From assembly GCA_902495075.1 (NCBI GenBank), contig CABUVO010000006.1:75762-139761 (forward strand): a stretch of DNA of 64,000 bases. Direction: 5' to 3'. Below the pieces are notes generated by a model. The model searched no databases and was not told where the DNA came from. It was given only the letters and a program-made list of their open reading frames with translations. Origin of the DNA: an uncultured Porphyromonadaceae bacterium (GTDB lineage: Bacteria > Bacteroidota > Bacteroidia > Bacteroidales > Muribaculaceae). Each line of letters starts with the position of its first letter. Within the stretch, counting starts at the first letter, position 1. Shown piece by piece: positions 16,894 through 27,000 of this stretch. The position numbers and the translations under genes were made by a program.

Positions 16894-16901
16894 CAAATTT
16901 A
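16894..16901 (-). promoter_or_regulatory. -7 element of the panC promoter
   Basis: Minus strand TAAATTTG lies 26 nt before the panC start. The -33 box is not obvious. Confidence 0.5.
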
Positions 16902-17026
16902 CGAAATTCTTGCTAAATTCTAAATTTTTTACGCTATTATCGCCAAATATCGTCATTTTCACATATTTTAAGACGCTCCCAAAGGGCGTATCGGCACAAA
17001 ATGACCCAAATCTCGTTTTTTTTTAT

Positions 17027-17034
17027 TAACTTTG
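17027..17034 (+). promoter_or_regulatory. -7 element of the glycogen-synthase-like gene
   Basis: TAACTTTG after a T/A-rich run, 57 nt before the chosen start at 17092. Confidence 0.55.
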
Positions 17035-17091
17035 CATCCGCTTGATGCGCACTGTTGCAAACGTGCGCTTCCGGCTCGCAAACAGAACAGT

Positions 17092-17913
17092 ATGGCAAAA
17101 CAAAGAATCCTTTATGTCTCTCCCGAAATCGCTCCTTATCTCCCGGCTTCCGAGATAGCGACCTTAGGTCGCGACCTCCCTGTTGCCATGCATGGCAAAA
17201 AATACGAAGTGAGAACATTCATGCCTAATTTCGGCAATGTCAACGAACGTCGCAATCAGCTCCATGAAGTGATACGGCTAAGCGGCATAAATATCCCTAT
17301 AAGAGATGCCGATCATCCTCTGATCATAAAGGTGGCATCAATGCAGCCCTCCCGCATTCAGGTCTATTTCATAGACAATGACGACTATTTCCAGAAACTC
17401 GATGATGATGTCGACAGCATCGGAACAAACCGACCCGATAATGACGAGAGGGTGATATTCTTCTCTCGCGGCACAGCTGATACCGCCCGCAAGCTCCGTT
17501 GGGAGCCGGACATTCTGCATGTCTCCGGATGGATCGCAGCGCTCGTGCCGCTCTACGCAAAGAAAGTTTTCTCCGACGGAGTTTCTTTCAAAGGCACAAG
17601 GGTGGTATATTCTCTGCTTGATGAAAAACCGGCGGAGACTATCGACGCAGATTTCCTTGACAAACTGAGTGAAGACGGCATCAAGCCTGAAGATCTCGAG
17701 CTCTTCAAGGATATGCCTGCAAATACCAATCTCCTCCACAAAGTTGGCATCGCCAACTCCGATGCAGTGATTTTCAACAACCGCACTCCTGATCCTGAAC
17801 TCGTGGAATTCGTTGAGAAGCTCGGTCTTCCCTTGCTTTTCCTTAATCCCGAAGAGGATAATACTGATAAATACCACGAATTCTATCAATCGCTTTTAGC
17901 CAATGAAGATTAA
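17092..17913 (+). CDS. Glycogen/starch synthase-like protein, N-terminal GT5 domain only
   Basis: I start at ATG 17092 (MAKQRILYVSPEIAPYLPAS), giving 273 residues; the frame is open to 17032 but those 20 residues look untranslated. The protein corresponds to the N-terminal GT5 Rossmann domain of glycogen synthase (HPLIIKVASMQPSRIQVYFI, then HVSGWIAALVPLYAKK). It lacks the C-terminal GT-B half. The ADP-glucose-binding KTGGL motif is absent; the place reads PASEIATLGRDLP. Shortened proteins of this type occur in Bacteroidales; activity is doubtful. It overlaps the following DUF4270 gene by 11 bp, so the two are coupled. Confidence 0.8.
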   Translation: MAKQRILYVSPEIAPYLPASEIATLGRDLPVAMHGKKYEVRTFMPNFGNVNERRNQLHEVIRLSGINIPIRDADHPLIIKVASMQPSRIQVYFIDNDDYFQKLDDDVDSIGTNRPDNDERVIFFSRGTADTARKLRWEPDILHVSGWIAALVPLYAKKVFSDGVSFKGTRVVYSLLDEKPAETIDADFLDKLSEDGIKPEDLELFKDMPANTNLLHKVGIANSDAVIFNNRTPDPELVEFVEKLGLPLLFLNPEEDNTDKYHEFYQSLLANED

Positions 17914-19324
17914 ATCCATATATGCGGCTGCGGCTGCTCTCTTTTCTCTCGCTGCTTTCTCTTCTTGCGAGGATTCCACAAGCCCCATCGGTGGCTCTCT
18001 CGTAAATGGCGAGGTAACTATCGTTGTTGACACTCTGGAGATGAAGCTTGACGCATCATCTATCCTGGAGCCAAACTTCGACTCCCGCACCCAGACTAAG
18101 CTCTTGGGGCGCATCAACGTGCCTGAATACGGTTCTCTCGACTGTTCTTTCGTGAGCCAGCTGATGTGCGCCACAAAGATGAACATACCTGATTCAATCA
18201 CCGTCAATGATGTCGACTCCATGCGGATGGTTCTGACAGTGCCTCGCGGATCGCTTACCGGCGATTCCCTTGCTCCGCAGCAGCTCAAAGTGTATCAGCT
18301 CACAAAGCAACTGCCCTCGGATATCAACAGCACATTCGATCCCAAAGGGTATTATAATCCTTCAGACCCTCTCGGGGTGAAGAGCTATACCCTCTCCGCC
18401 CTTTCGATGAACGATTCTCTCTTCAAACTTCAGGAAAGCATCCGGATACCCATAATGTTGCCCCGCAAGCTTGCTCAGGATATTTTCACCGCTTACCGAA
18501 ACAATCCCGAAACTTTCCAATGGCCGCAGACATTCGCCCAGTATTTCCCCGGTGTATATGTGGAGCAGAATTTCGGAAACGGGTGTATCGGCGTAATATC
18601 GTCAATGAAATTCTATACCTACTGGCATTACATGAAGCAAGTATATCAGAAGAAAGATGATGATTCCGGTGAATATCATTACGTGCCTACCCTCGCCCGC
18701 GATTCGGTATGCCTCTTCTCTTCTCAGCCTGAAGTATTGTCAGCAAACAAAATAACATATAACGTATCGGATTATCTTAAGAACCTTGCCAACAGCGGCA
18801 AGTCTATAATAACTACACCGGGCGGATATTACGTAAACGTGAAATTCCCGGCTCAGGAAATTATCGACAAGTATGACCGCGATCTTTACAGCGTGGCTGT
18901 GGTTTCCAAACTCTCTTTCGAAATACCGGCTGAGGCAGTGGAGAATGACTACGGTCTGGAGGCAGCTCCGCATCTCCTTATGGTTAAGGCATCAGAGCGC
19001 GAGGCGTTCTTCCGCGAGAACAAGATTCCCGACGGAAAGACATCTTTCTATGCCGCATATAACTCGGAAAAGAAATGTTACACATTCGCTGGAATGCGTG
19101 AATACATCCTCGACCTCATCAACAGTGGCAAACCGGTTGAGCCGGCTGATATGGACTTCTCTCTCGTACCGGTAGTGGTATCAACAGAGGAGGTGCCCAA
19201 CTATTCCTCATCAACCACTTACGTAACCCGCTGCGCGCCATACATCGGTCGTCCGACTGTCACCCAACTCGACACAGACAAAGCCATCATCTGCTTCTCC
19301 TACTCCCGCCAGACGATGGAATAG
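17903..19324 (+). CDS. DUF4270 family lipoprotein
   Basis: A 473-residue lipoprotein. The signal peptide MKIKSIYAAAAALFSLAAFSSC has lipobox FSSC. The mature start EDSTSPIGGSLVNGEVTIVV is typical of the DUF4270 family, which is exported to the Bacteroidales envelope and has no known biochemistry. It overlaps the GT5-like gene by 11 bp. That adjacency also occurs in Bacteroides as I remember it. The stop TAG is followed by a heptamer array starting TAATGTGTAATG. Confidence 0.85.
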   Translation: MKIKSIYAAAAALFSLAAFSSCEDSTSPIGGSLVNGEVTIVVDTLEMKLDASSILEPNFDSRTQTKLLGRINVPEYGSLDCSFVSQLMCATKMNIPDSITVNDVDSMRMVLTVPRGSLTGDSLAPQQLKVYQLTKQLPSDINSTFDPKGYYNPSDPLGVKSYTLSALSMNDSLFKLQESIRIPIMLPRKLAQDIFTAYRNNPETFQWPQTFAQYFPGVYVEQNFGNGCIGVISSMKFYTYWHYMKQVYQKKDDDSGEYHYVPTLARDSVCLFSSQPEVLSANKITYNVSDYLKNLANSGKSIITTPGGYYVNVKFPAQEIIDKYDRDLYSVAVVSKLSFEIPAEAVENDYGLEAAPHLLMVKASEREAFFRENKIPDGKTSFYAAYNSEKKCYTFAGMREYILDLINSGKPVEPADMDFSLVPVVVSTEEVPNYSSSTTYVTRCAPYIGRPTVTQLDTDKAIICFSYSRQTME

Positions 19325-19328
19325 TTTT

Positions 19329-19566
19329 AATAATGTGTAATGTTGAATGTTGAATGTTTAATGTTTAATGTTTAATGAAGTTTGAAGCGAATTGTCTCAA
19401 GCTCTGTGGCTCTGTCGGCATCTCAAGATGCCTCTTGTGCCTTTTAAATTAAACATTACTCATTTAAAATTAAACATTTAAAATTAAACATTTATACCAA
19501 CCTCTGTATTTAGCTTTTCGCGTCTAACAATTACACATTACACATTAACAATTACACATTAATTAG
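19329..19566. repeat. Heptamer inverted-arm element with a hairpin core
   Basis: The left arm of AATGTTG/AATGTTT units (19329-19377) precedes a core of about 70 bp that contains GGCATC-TCAA-GATGCC. A right arm of AAATTAAACATT units follows (about 19446-19495), then more right-type units (19530-19566) after an unrelated 35 bp. The core hairpin recurs inverted at 63494-63528. Confidence 0.8.
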
Positions 19567-19568
19567 AA

Positions 19569-20651
19569 ATGAGCCTTCTCCTGTTCAGTCTTCTTTCATT
19601 CATCACCGGTGCGGTTGCTACCGGTGAGCCGCAGCGTGCAGAACTCCTGTTCGTAGGAGATGCCATGCAGCATCAGGCACAACTCGATCGTGCGAAAGAG
19701 ATAGGAGGAAACGGCTACGATTATTCCGGTTGCTTCACATATATCGCACCTGAGGTGACATCTGCGGATTATGCTGTCTGCAATCTGGAAGTTCCGCTTG
19801 GCGGAGGTCCCTCATACACAGGATACCCATGCTTCTCGGCTCCTGACTCATACGCCCAAGCCCTCAAGGATGCAGGTTTCGATCTCTTCCTCACAGCCAA
19901 CAATCACTGCCTCGACCGGCGTGATCGCGCAGCAAGACGCACCCTCACTGCCCTTGACTCGCTCGGAGTAGACCATATCGGCACATTCCACGATGCCGCA
20001 GAGCGCGAAAAACTCGTGCCTTTCATAAAGAATATCAACGGATTCAAAATCGGATTCCTTAATTATACCTACGGCACCAACGGTATTGAGCCAAACGATG
20101 GCGTAGAAGTGGCGCTGATTGAACGCGACCGAATGGCAGATGAGATCCGTAAAACCCGCGAAGCCGGGGCGGAGATAGTAGTGGTCACGATACATTGGGG
20201 CGTAGAATACGTATTGCTGCAAAATAAAAACCAGGAGAACATCGCCAATTTCCTTGTGGATCAAGGCGTGGATCTGATAATCGGCGGGCATCCCCACGTG
20301 ATCCAGCCGATGAAGGTGGTGCGCAATGAGAAAGAGGGGAAAGATGTATTGCTCGTGTATTCTCTCGGCAATTTCATATCCAATATGAAAACCGCCGATA
20401 CCCGTGGAGGTGCACTCGTGCGAGCCATCATCGAACGCGATGCCGACGGGAAAGCATACTTCAAGGAAGCCAACTACGACACCCTCTTCGCTGCGAAACC
20501 TGCGGGCGGCAATACCAACTTCACCGTGATTCCCTCCTGGATGCCGGAGAAGATACCCGCCGCCCAGCGTGCCCATTGGCAGCTCTTCGATCGCGGAGCC
20601 AGGCGCATCTTCGATGCCCACAACGTCAATGTTCCTCCAAAGCATAAATAG
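19569..20651 (+). CDS. CapA family protein (PGA_cap metallophosphatase fold)
   Basis: A 360-residue protein with a short hydrophobic N-terminus (MSLLLFSLLSFITGAVATG), probably a signal sequence. CapA-family motifs are in order: FVGDAMQHQAQ, CNLEVPLGGG, LTANNHCLDR (the Asn-x-His metal site), VTIHWGVEY, VDLIIGGHPHVIQP and YSLGNFISN. These proteins have a calcineurin-like metal site. Named for poly-gamma-glutamate capsule assembly, they are widely spread in bacteria without capsules. No other pga genes are near, so the substrate is unknown. Confidence 0.88.
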   Translation: MSLLLFSLLSFITGAVATGEPQRAELLFVGDAMQHQAQLDRAKEIGGNGYDYSGCFTYIAPEVTSADYAVCNLEVPLGGGPSYTGYPCFSAPDSYAQALKDAGFDLFLTANNHCLDRRDRAARRTLTALDSLGVDHIGTFHDAAEREKLVPFIKNINGFKIGFLNYTYGTNGIEPNDGVEVALIERDRMADEIRKTREAGAEIVVVTIHWGVEYVLLQNKNQENIANFLVDQGVDLIIGGHPHVIQPMKVVRNEKEGKDVLLVYSLGNFISNMKTADTRGGALVRAIIERDADGKAYFKEANYDTLFAAKPAGGNTNFTVIPSWMPEKIPAAQRAHWQLFDRGARRIFDAHNVNVPPKHK

Positions 20652-20656
20652 GTTCA

Positions 20657-20692
20657 GTTTAGCGAGCACCGCTCGCGGCTAAAATATATTAT
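20657..20692 (+). terminator. Possible terminator after the CapA-like gene
   Basis: GCGAGC-ACC-GCTCGC is a perfect 6-bp hairpin flanked by TTTA..TAAA. The following tract is mixed A/T (TAAAATATATTATA), so termination would be weak. Confidence 0.45.
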
Positions 20693-20700
20693 ACCCTAAA

Positions 20701-22314
20701 ATGATTCAGACAAACAATCTCTGCATGCAGTTTGGGAAACGCGTGCTCTTTCAAGATGTAAACCTCACTTTCAACCGCGGCAACTGCTACGGCATAATCG
20801 GCGCAAACGGTACCGGCAAATCCACTCTTATGAAAATCCTTTCGGGAGAGCTCTCTCCCACTCACGGATCCGTGACTTTCGGACCCGGGGAGCGCCTTTC
20901 CGTGCTGGAGCAGGATCACTTCGCTTTCGATGAATGCACCGTCATCGAGACCGTGCTTCGCGGTCACACCGTGCTCTGGGATATCATGCAGCAGAAAGAT
21001 GCCATATACGCAAAGCCAGATTTCTCCGATGAAGACGGAATCAAGGCTGCCGAGCTCGAAGAAAAATTCGCCGAGCTCGAAGGCTGGAATGCCGAAAGCG
21101 ATGCGGCTGCGCTCCTTTCCGGTCTGGGCATTAAGGAAGACCGCCATTATATGCTTATGAAGGACATGAGTGCCAACGAGAAAGTGCGCGTGCTTCTCGC
21201 CAAAGCTCTTTTCGGTAATCCAGACAACCTCCTCCTCGACGAGCCCACCAACGACCTCGACCTCGAAACTGTCTCCTGGCTTGAAAATTACCTCGCCAAC
21301 TTCGAGAATACCGTCCTCGTGGTGAGCCATGACCGCCACTTCCTCAATGCTGTCTCAACTCATACACTCGATATCGATTACAACAAGATATCCCTATTTG
21401 CCGGAAACTACGATTTCTGGTATCAGTCTTCACAGCTTGCTTTGCGCCAGCAGCAGGCTGCCAACAAGAAAGCTGAGGAGAAACGTAAGGAGCTTCTCGA
21501 ATTTATCCAGCGTTTCAGCGCCAATGTGGCAAAGAGCAAACAGACCACTAGCCGCAAGAAGATGCTTGAGAAACTCAATGTTGAGGAGATTCAGCCCTCT
21601 TCACGCCGCTATCCGGGAATTATATTCACGCCCAACCGCGAAGTGGGCAACAAGATTCTTGAGGTCAAAGGTCTCAAGGCATCTATTGAGGGTGAATTGC
21701 TATTTGATGATGTCAACTTCCAGATAGAGAAAGGCGACAAAGTCGCATTCCTGAGCCGTGATCCACGCGCAATGACAGCCCTCTTCGAGATAATAATGGG
21801 TAACCGTAAGGCTGATGCCGGAGACTTCGAATGGGGACAGACCATCACCAACGCCTACCTCCCCCTTGATAATAGTGCATTCTTCGAATCAGACCTCAAT
21901 CTCGTAGACTGGCTTTGCCAATACAGCTCAGACTCATCGGAGATCTATCTTAAAGGCTTCCTCGGCAAGATGCTTTTCAGCGGAGAAGAGGTATTAAAAA
22001 AGGCAAGCGTCCTCTCCGGAGGTGAAAAAATACGCTGCATGATCGCACGCATGATGCTCACCGACGCCAACACCCTCGTGCTCGACTCCCCGACCAACCA
22101 CCTCGACCTCGAATCGATCCAGGCATTCAACAACACTCTCCAGAATTTCAAAGGTGTTGTCCTGATGTCGAGCCACGACCACGAATTCATCCAGACCGTC
22201 TGCAACCGCATCATCGAGCTCACCCCCAACGGCATCATCGACAAGATGATGGACTATGACGACTACATCATCGACGAGAAAGTAGCCGCCGCCCGCGAGC
22301 GCCTCTACAAATGA
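20701..22314 (+). CDS. ABC-F ATPase, YbiT-like
   Basis: A 537-residue soluble protein with two ATP-binding cassettes and a linker; ABC-F proteins act at the ribosomal E site. The first cassette has Walker A IGANGTGKSTLMK and DEPTNDLDLETVSW, but its signature is irregular (MSANEKVRVLLAKAL). The second cassette keeps LSGGEKIRCMIARMML and LDSPTNHLDLES, but its Walker A place reads VAFLSRDPRAMTALFE, with no GKS/T. So the second site is probably unable to bind ATP normally. The gene ends directly at a TTTAGGC heptamer stub before the sigma factor gene. Confidence 0.9.
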   Translation: MIQTNNLCMQFGKRVLFQDVNLTFNRGNCYGIIGANGTGKSTLMKILSGELSPTHGSVTFGPGERLSVLEQDHFAFDECTVIETVLRGHTVLWDIMQQKDAIYAKPDFSDEDGIKAAELEEKFAELEGWNAESDAAALLSGLGIKEDRHYMLMKDMSANEKVRVLLAKALFGNPDNLLLDEPTNDLDLETVSWLENYLANFENTVLVVSHDRHFLNAVSTHTLDIDYNKISLFAGNYDFWYQSSQLALRQQQAANKKAEEKRKELLEFIQRFSANVAKSKQTTSRKKMLEKLNVEEIQPSSRRYPGIIFTPNREVGNKILEVKGLKASIEGELLFDDVNFQIEKGDKVAFLSRDPRAMTALFEIIMGNRKADAGDFEWGQTITNAYLPLDNSAFFESDLNLVDWLCQYSSDSSEIYLKGFLGKMLFSGEEVLKKASVLSGGEKIRCMIARMMLTDANTLVLDSPTNHLDLESIQAFNNTLQNFKGVVLMSSHDHEFIQTVCNRIIELTPNGIIDKMMDYDDYIIDEKVAAARERLYK

Positions 22315-22332
22315 GGCTTTAGGCTTTAGGAA
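22313..22332 (+). repeat. TTTAGGC heptamer stub
   Basis: GAGGCTTTAGGCTTTAGGAA is a two-unit arm of the TTTAGGC family. It begins at the stop codon of the ABC-F gene; there is no opposite arm nearby. Confidence 0.65.
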
Positions 22333-22340
22333 TTCCATCT

Positions 22341-22928
22341 ATGGAAAGCGATCTTATACGCAGGCTGAAGCAGAACGACCAGCAAGCTCTCGACTCCATA
22401 TACAATATGTATGGCCGCCAGCTTGTGGTCTACTGCCATGCCTATGTAAAGAGTCCGCAGGATATTGAAGAACTCGTACAAGACGTATTCCTTGCGTTAT
22501 GGAACAGCCGTGGAAAAATCCGCAATACCGAAACCTTGCGACCCTTGTTGTTCAAGTCAATGCGCAACAGGATTATAAATTTTTATCGTTCTCGGTTCAA
22601 TACGCCACTCTTCGAAGATTACATAAGTATCAACGAGGAGTCTGTTTTCGACGAATCTACTCCAAGGATAGAATACAGGGAGTTTGAGCAGGCGGTCATA
22701 AACCATATCACCTCTCTCCCCAAGACACAGCGTGAAACCATCATACTCTCAAGAATTGAAGGGAAAACAAATGAGGAAATTGCTGAAATACTTCATATAA
22801 ATGTCCAGTCTGTCAAAAATGCCCTTCATATTGGTTTGAAAAAGCTTAAGGAGATTCTTGACAAGACAAACGGAATCTCTCTTGTCTCTATATATGCTTT
22901 GTTCGATACATTCTCCGATATAATCTAA
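22341..22928 (+). CDS. ECF-type RNA polymerase sigma factor
   Basis: A 195-residue sigma factor. Region 2 lies at about residues 20-75 (YNMYGRQLVVYC, then DIEELVQDVFLALW). Region 4, a helix-turn-helix at about 120-175, contains LPKTQRETIILSRIEGKTNE and IAEILHINVQSVKNALH. It is followed after 20 bp by a FecR-type anti-sigma protein and then a SusC with an STN domain. In Bacteroidetes that trio forms a trans-envelope switch: substrate at SusC signals through STN to FecR, which releases the sigma factor. That logic is inferred here from the family. Confidence 0.93.
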   Translation: MESDLIRRLKQNDQQALDSIYNMYGRQLVVYCHAYVKSPQDIEELVQDVFLALWNSRGKIRNTETLRPLLFKSMRNRIINFYRSRFNTPLFEDYISINEESVFDESTPRIEYREFEQAVINHITSLPKTQRETIILSRIEGKTNEEIAEILHINVQSVKNALHIGLKKLKEILDKTNGISLVSIYALFDTFSDII

Positions 22929-22948
22929 TCACTAAGGAATTTTACTCA

Positions 22949-23878
22949 ATGAATAATCCTATAGACAAGCTCAAGAACGGCAACCTGTCAGCAGAAGAAT
23001 TCGAAGTGTTAAAGAAACTATTCAATTCTTCTTCCGATGAAGAACTTGCTGCCTTATTTCCGGAAACTCAATCAGATAATGGCGATATTGACGTTGACGG
23101 CATGCTTCAACATATCAAAACTGGTATTGATATGGAAATCAAGACACAACGGCAAGGAGAAAGAATCAAGCGGTTCAAAATAATTGCCATTGCAGCAACC
23201 ATATTATCAGTTATCCTGATGACAGGCATAGCATATATATGGATCGGGAACAAGATAGATGCCAAAGACTCTATTGCATTATATTCAGATAAAAACGGCT
23301 CAATAACTGCCGATCTTTCCGACGGGACACGCGTGATAATGAAAACCGGCTCCGAAATTATCCTTTCAGATAATTTTTCACCTCGACATCGAAAGGTTTC
23401 CTTTCGTGGAGAAGCATATTTCAACGTGGCAAAAGACGGGAAACATCCTTTTACCATACGGACATGCAATATGGAAGTGAATGTTCGAGGCACAAGTTTT
23501 AACCTTTTCGCTGCCGACAATGCAAAATATTCAGAGCTGTCGCTTGACAAAGGTGTTGTAAATATCACCTCGACAAAGACTTCGGAAACGATCACATTGA
23601 ATGCCGGAGAATGTGCACTACTTAATAACACAACAGGCGAAATTTCCATCAGTCATCCGGGCAGAGATTCTTCAAACTGGCAAAATAATGAACTATATTT
23701 CGATCATGCAGACGCGCGTTATGTCATAGATCGCATAAACAAAGCCTATGACGCAAATCTCGACACCCTTATGGTGAACTCTATGACAGAAAAATTCACA
23801 GGTGTTCTCCCAGCGGACAACCTTGAGGAAGCCCTGTGCATATTAGAAAATCTTTATAATATAAAAATCAGGCATTAG
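22949..23878 (+). CDS. FecR family anti-sigma factor
   Basis: A 309-residue inner-membrane protein. Residues 1-75 form the cytoplasmic part that should hold the sigma factor. One membrane segment lies at about 76-98 (IIAIAATILSVILMTGIAYIWIG). The periplasmic FecR domain follows (DLSDGTRVIMKTGSEI, then RKVSFRGEAYFNVAKD and VRGTSFNLFA), and a C-terminal DUF4974-like part ends the protein (ELYFDHADARYVIDRINKAY). It contacts the STN domain of the adjacent SusC in the usual model. A perfect palindromic terminator follows, so the regulators are a separate transcript from susC. Confidence 0.92.
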   Translation: MNNPIDKLKNGNLSAEEFEVLKKLFNSSSDEELAALFPETQSDNGDIDVDGMLQHIKTGIDMEIKTQRQGERIKRFKIIAIAATILSVILMTGIAYIWIGNKIDAKDSIALYSDKNGSITADLSDGTRVIMKTGSEIILSDNFSPRHRKVSFRGEAYFNVAKDGKHPFTIRTCNMEVNVRGTSFNLFAADNAKYSELSLDKGVVNITSTKTSETITLNAGECALLNNTTGEISISHPGRDSSNWQNNELYFDHADARYVIDRINKAYDANLDTLMVNSMTEKFTGVLPADNLEEALCILENLYNIKIRH

Positions 23879-23905
23879 GGCTTAAAAGCTATAAATAAGC
23901 TGTTT

Positions 23906-23952
23906 AAATGCGGTGTGTCAAATTCATGAATTTGACACACCGCATTTTTTTT
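23906..23952 (+). terminator. Strong terminator after the sigma/anti-sigma pair
   Basis: A perfect 42-nt palindrome (23906-23947), half-site AAATGCGGTGTGTCAAATTC with centre AT, followed by T8. It separates the regulator genes from susC 73 bp later. A palindrome this long can also bind a dimeric protein, but the T run favours termination. Confidence 0.85.
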
Positions 23953-24024
23953 GATTTTTGGAGTACTCTCCGCAAAAATCTGTGTCCTTATGTGTAAAGA
24001 ATAATTTTTAACCTAAACTATTTC

Positions 24025-27000
24025 ATGAAACTTCAATGGAAATGTAAGAACCTGTTGCTTGGAATCCTTGCCACTTTTCTATCAGCAAGTGCGTTTGCCA
24101 ACGATCGCATTGTGGCAAGTATCGAAGTGAAGGACGTGCCTATTGAGCATGTCTTAAAAGAGATTGAACGTCAGACTCCGTGCCGCTTTTCATACACCGG
24201 AGACATTCTGAAGGGTTTGCCTCCGGTGTCGATGTCAATCAAATCGAAACCTATCGGTGATATTCTTGATAAACTACTAAAGAATACCGGTTTAACCTAC
24301 AAATCTATTTCGCCCAAGTCAATAATTATAATGGCGAAGAAAAGTGTAACATCTGAGAAAAAAGATGCATTGCCAGAAAAGAAACCGGTAAAAAGAATTT
24401 CAGGACAAATTCTTGATAAAAACAAAGAACCGGTAATCGGAGCTTCAGTAATGGTGAAAAGCACCCGTATTGGAGCATCTACCGATATCGACGGTAATTA
24501 TAATCTTTCGGATGTTCCGGTCGGCACCACGGTAACGGTAACCTACGTAGGTATGAACCCTACATCTTTCAAGGTTGGTAAAAGTGACAGATATGACATC
24601 ACTATGGAGGAAAACAGCGAACTGCTGAATGAGATAGTTGTCGTGGGTTACGGAACACAGAAAAAGGTGAATCTTACCGGTGCGGTATCATCCATATCTC
24701 AGGATGCCATAAAAGACCGACCCATCGATAACCTTGGGAGAGCCCTGCAGGGTCTTGTGCCCAACCTCAACGTATCAATATCTTCGGGACAACCCGGAGC
24801 CGGCGCATCGCTCAACATCCGCGGCACAACCTCGCCTAACGGAGGAAGCCCCCTTGTGCTTGTCGATGGTATAGAATCTTCTCTTGATCGTATCAATTCC
24901 AATGATGTGGAGTCAATTTCTGTGCTTAAGGATGCCTCTTCAGCAGCAATTTACGGAGCACGCGGTGCTTTCGGGGTCATACTCGTGACAACAAAGAGCG
25001 GTAAGACAGAGCAAAAGCCGCAGATAAGCTATAGCGGCAGTTTCTCCGTGTCGAAACCCACGACTTCCACAGATTTCGAAACCAGAGGATATTATTCGGC
25101 AAAAATCGCTGACTTCTTCATGCTCTCCTCCCAGAACACCCCCTACACCTCATACACGGAAAACGATTATCAGGCACTATGGGAACGCCGCGACGACAAA
25201 AAGGAGAATCCGGAACGTCCCTGGGTACTTACCCGAGAGAGAAACGGCAAGCTCGAATATCTCTACCTCGCCAATTTTGACTGGTACAACTATCTTTACG
25301 ACGATTCGCGCCCCACATGGGATCACAACCTCAATATCCGCGGGGGATTCAAATCATTCACCTACATGGTGTCAGGGAGATACAACCAACAGAAAGGAAT
25401 CAACCGAATATCTCCGGATAAATTCAGATCCTACAACTTCCGCGTAAAGCTTCAGGTAGATATTACACCGAAACTCAAGATCTCCAACAATACGAAATTC
25501 TTCAGTTCCGAATATACATATTCCGGTTTCGAAAGTGAAGCAGACAACTTCCGCAAACCCACTCTCCACGCACTGTCATCAATGGTGCCTGTTAACCCCG
25601 ACGGCACCGCAGTGTCGCACACATCAGTCACCAACTCCGCCGCACACTATCTTATGGATGGTTACAACGCCATGATGCAGAAAGGGAAAAGCGGAGGCCA
25701 CAAGAAAGTGAGGGAATTCTCTACCCTGTTCGAAGCGCAGTATAAATTCACCCCGGAATTCGATATCAAGGCGGATTTCAGCTACACCTACGGCAACCTG
25801 CGCAACGACTACCGCAGCGTGAATGTTGAATATTCCCAATATCCCGGACAAACACAGACAGAACCTGAGGGACGCTTCCCCAACTCTCTGAAGGAAACAG
25901 TATGGGACCAGAATTATTACGTGGCTGACATCTACGCCTCATACAAGAATATATGGAAGGACGTGCATGACTTCTCCGCTATAGTCGGCTACAATTACGA
26001 AGCAAAATATTATCGAGACCTTGGAGCGAAGAACACTGACCTTCTATCCGAAGATCTATCTGATTTCAATCTCGCCACAGGCAAAAACAATTTCTCTATC
26101 AACGGAGGACGCAACGAATACGCCATCATGGGACTCTTCTATCGAGTTGCTTACAATTACGACGGCAGATATCTGGTGGAGATGAACGGTCGGTACGATG
26201 GTTCATCCCGTTTTCCAAAAGGGAAACGGTTTGGCTTCTTTCCGTCGTTCTCCGTTGGCTACCGCATCAGCGAAGAGAAATTCTTTGAACCACTGCGTTC
26301 CATAGTGAGCAATGCGAAAATCAGAGCGTCATACGGATCTTTAGGAAACCAACAGATCGGCTATTATGACTTTATTCAGACAATATCAACAGAGGGCAAG
26401 ATGAACAACTATTCGTTCGACGGCACTTCCTTAGGCAACCATGCCACGGTCTCGGATCCCGTTTCCGGCAACCAAACCTGGGAAAAAGTGATCACGAAGA
26501 ATCTCGGTCTCGATCTCGGATTCCTCAACAACCGACTTTCGTTCACAGGCGAAGTATATACCCGCGAGGTCAAGGGAATCCTCGGACGTGGTAAATCCCT
26601 GCCTTCCATATATGGAGCGGATGAACCTCAGGTCAACGCCAATGACCTCCGGACCCTCGGCTACGAGCTGATGCTGAACTGGAACGATTCATTTATTCTC
26701 TGTAGTTCCCCTTTCAACTATAGCGTTGGGCTCTCATTCTCCGACTATACATCAAAATATACAAAATGCGACAACCCTTCGGGGTTGATCGGTGATCCAT
26801 ACGTAGGGCGCAAGGAGGGAGAGATATGGGGATATAAGGTCGACGGGCTCTTCCGCAACGATGAGGAAGCAGCTCGTTATGCCAAGGATGTAGACCTCAG
26901 CCTTGTGGCTCCGGGATGCTACAATGCCACCGGCGCATACGGAGCAGGAGTCAGAGGCGGAGACCTTAAATATCTTGACCTTGACGGCAACCACATCGTC

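Noticed and set aside
19848..20669. 273-residue antisense protein over the CapA-like gene
   Set aside because: It is a mirror of a well-supported gene with complete family motifs; no start signal or known domain.
20689..21339. 216-residue antisense protein over the ABC-F gene
   Set aside because: Shadow of the ABC-F coding frame; no domain and no neighbours in that orientation.
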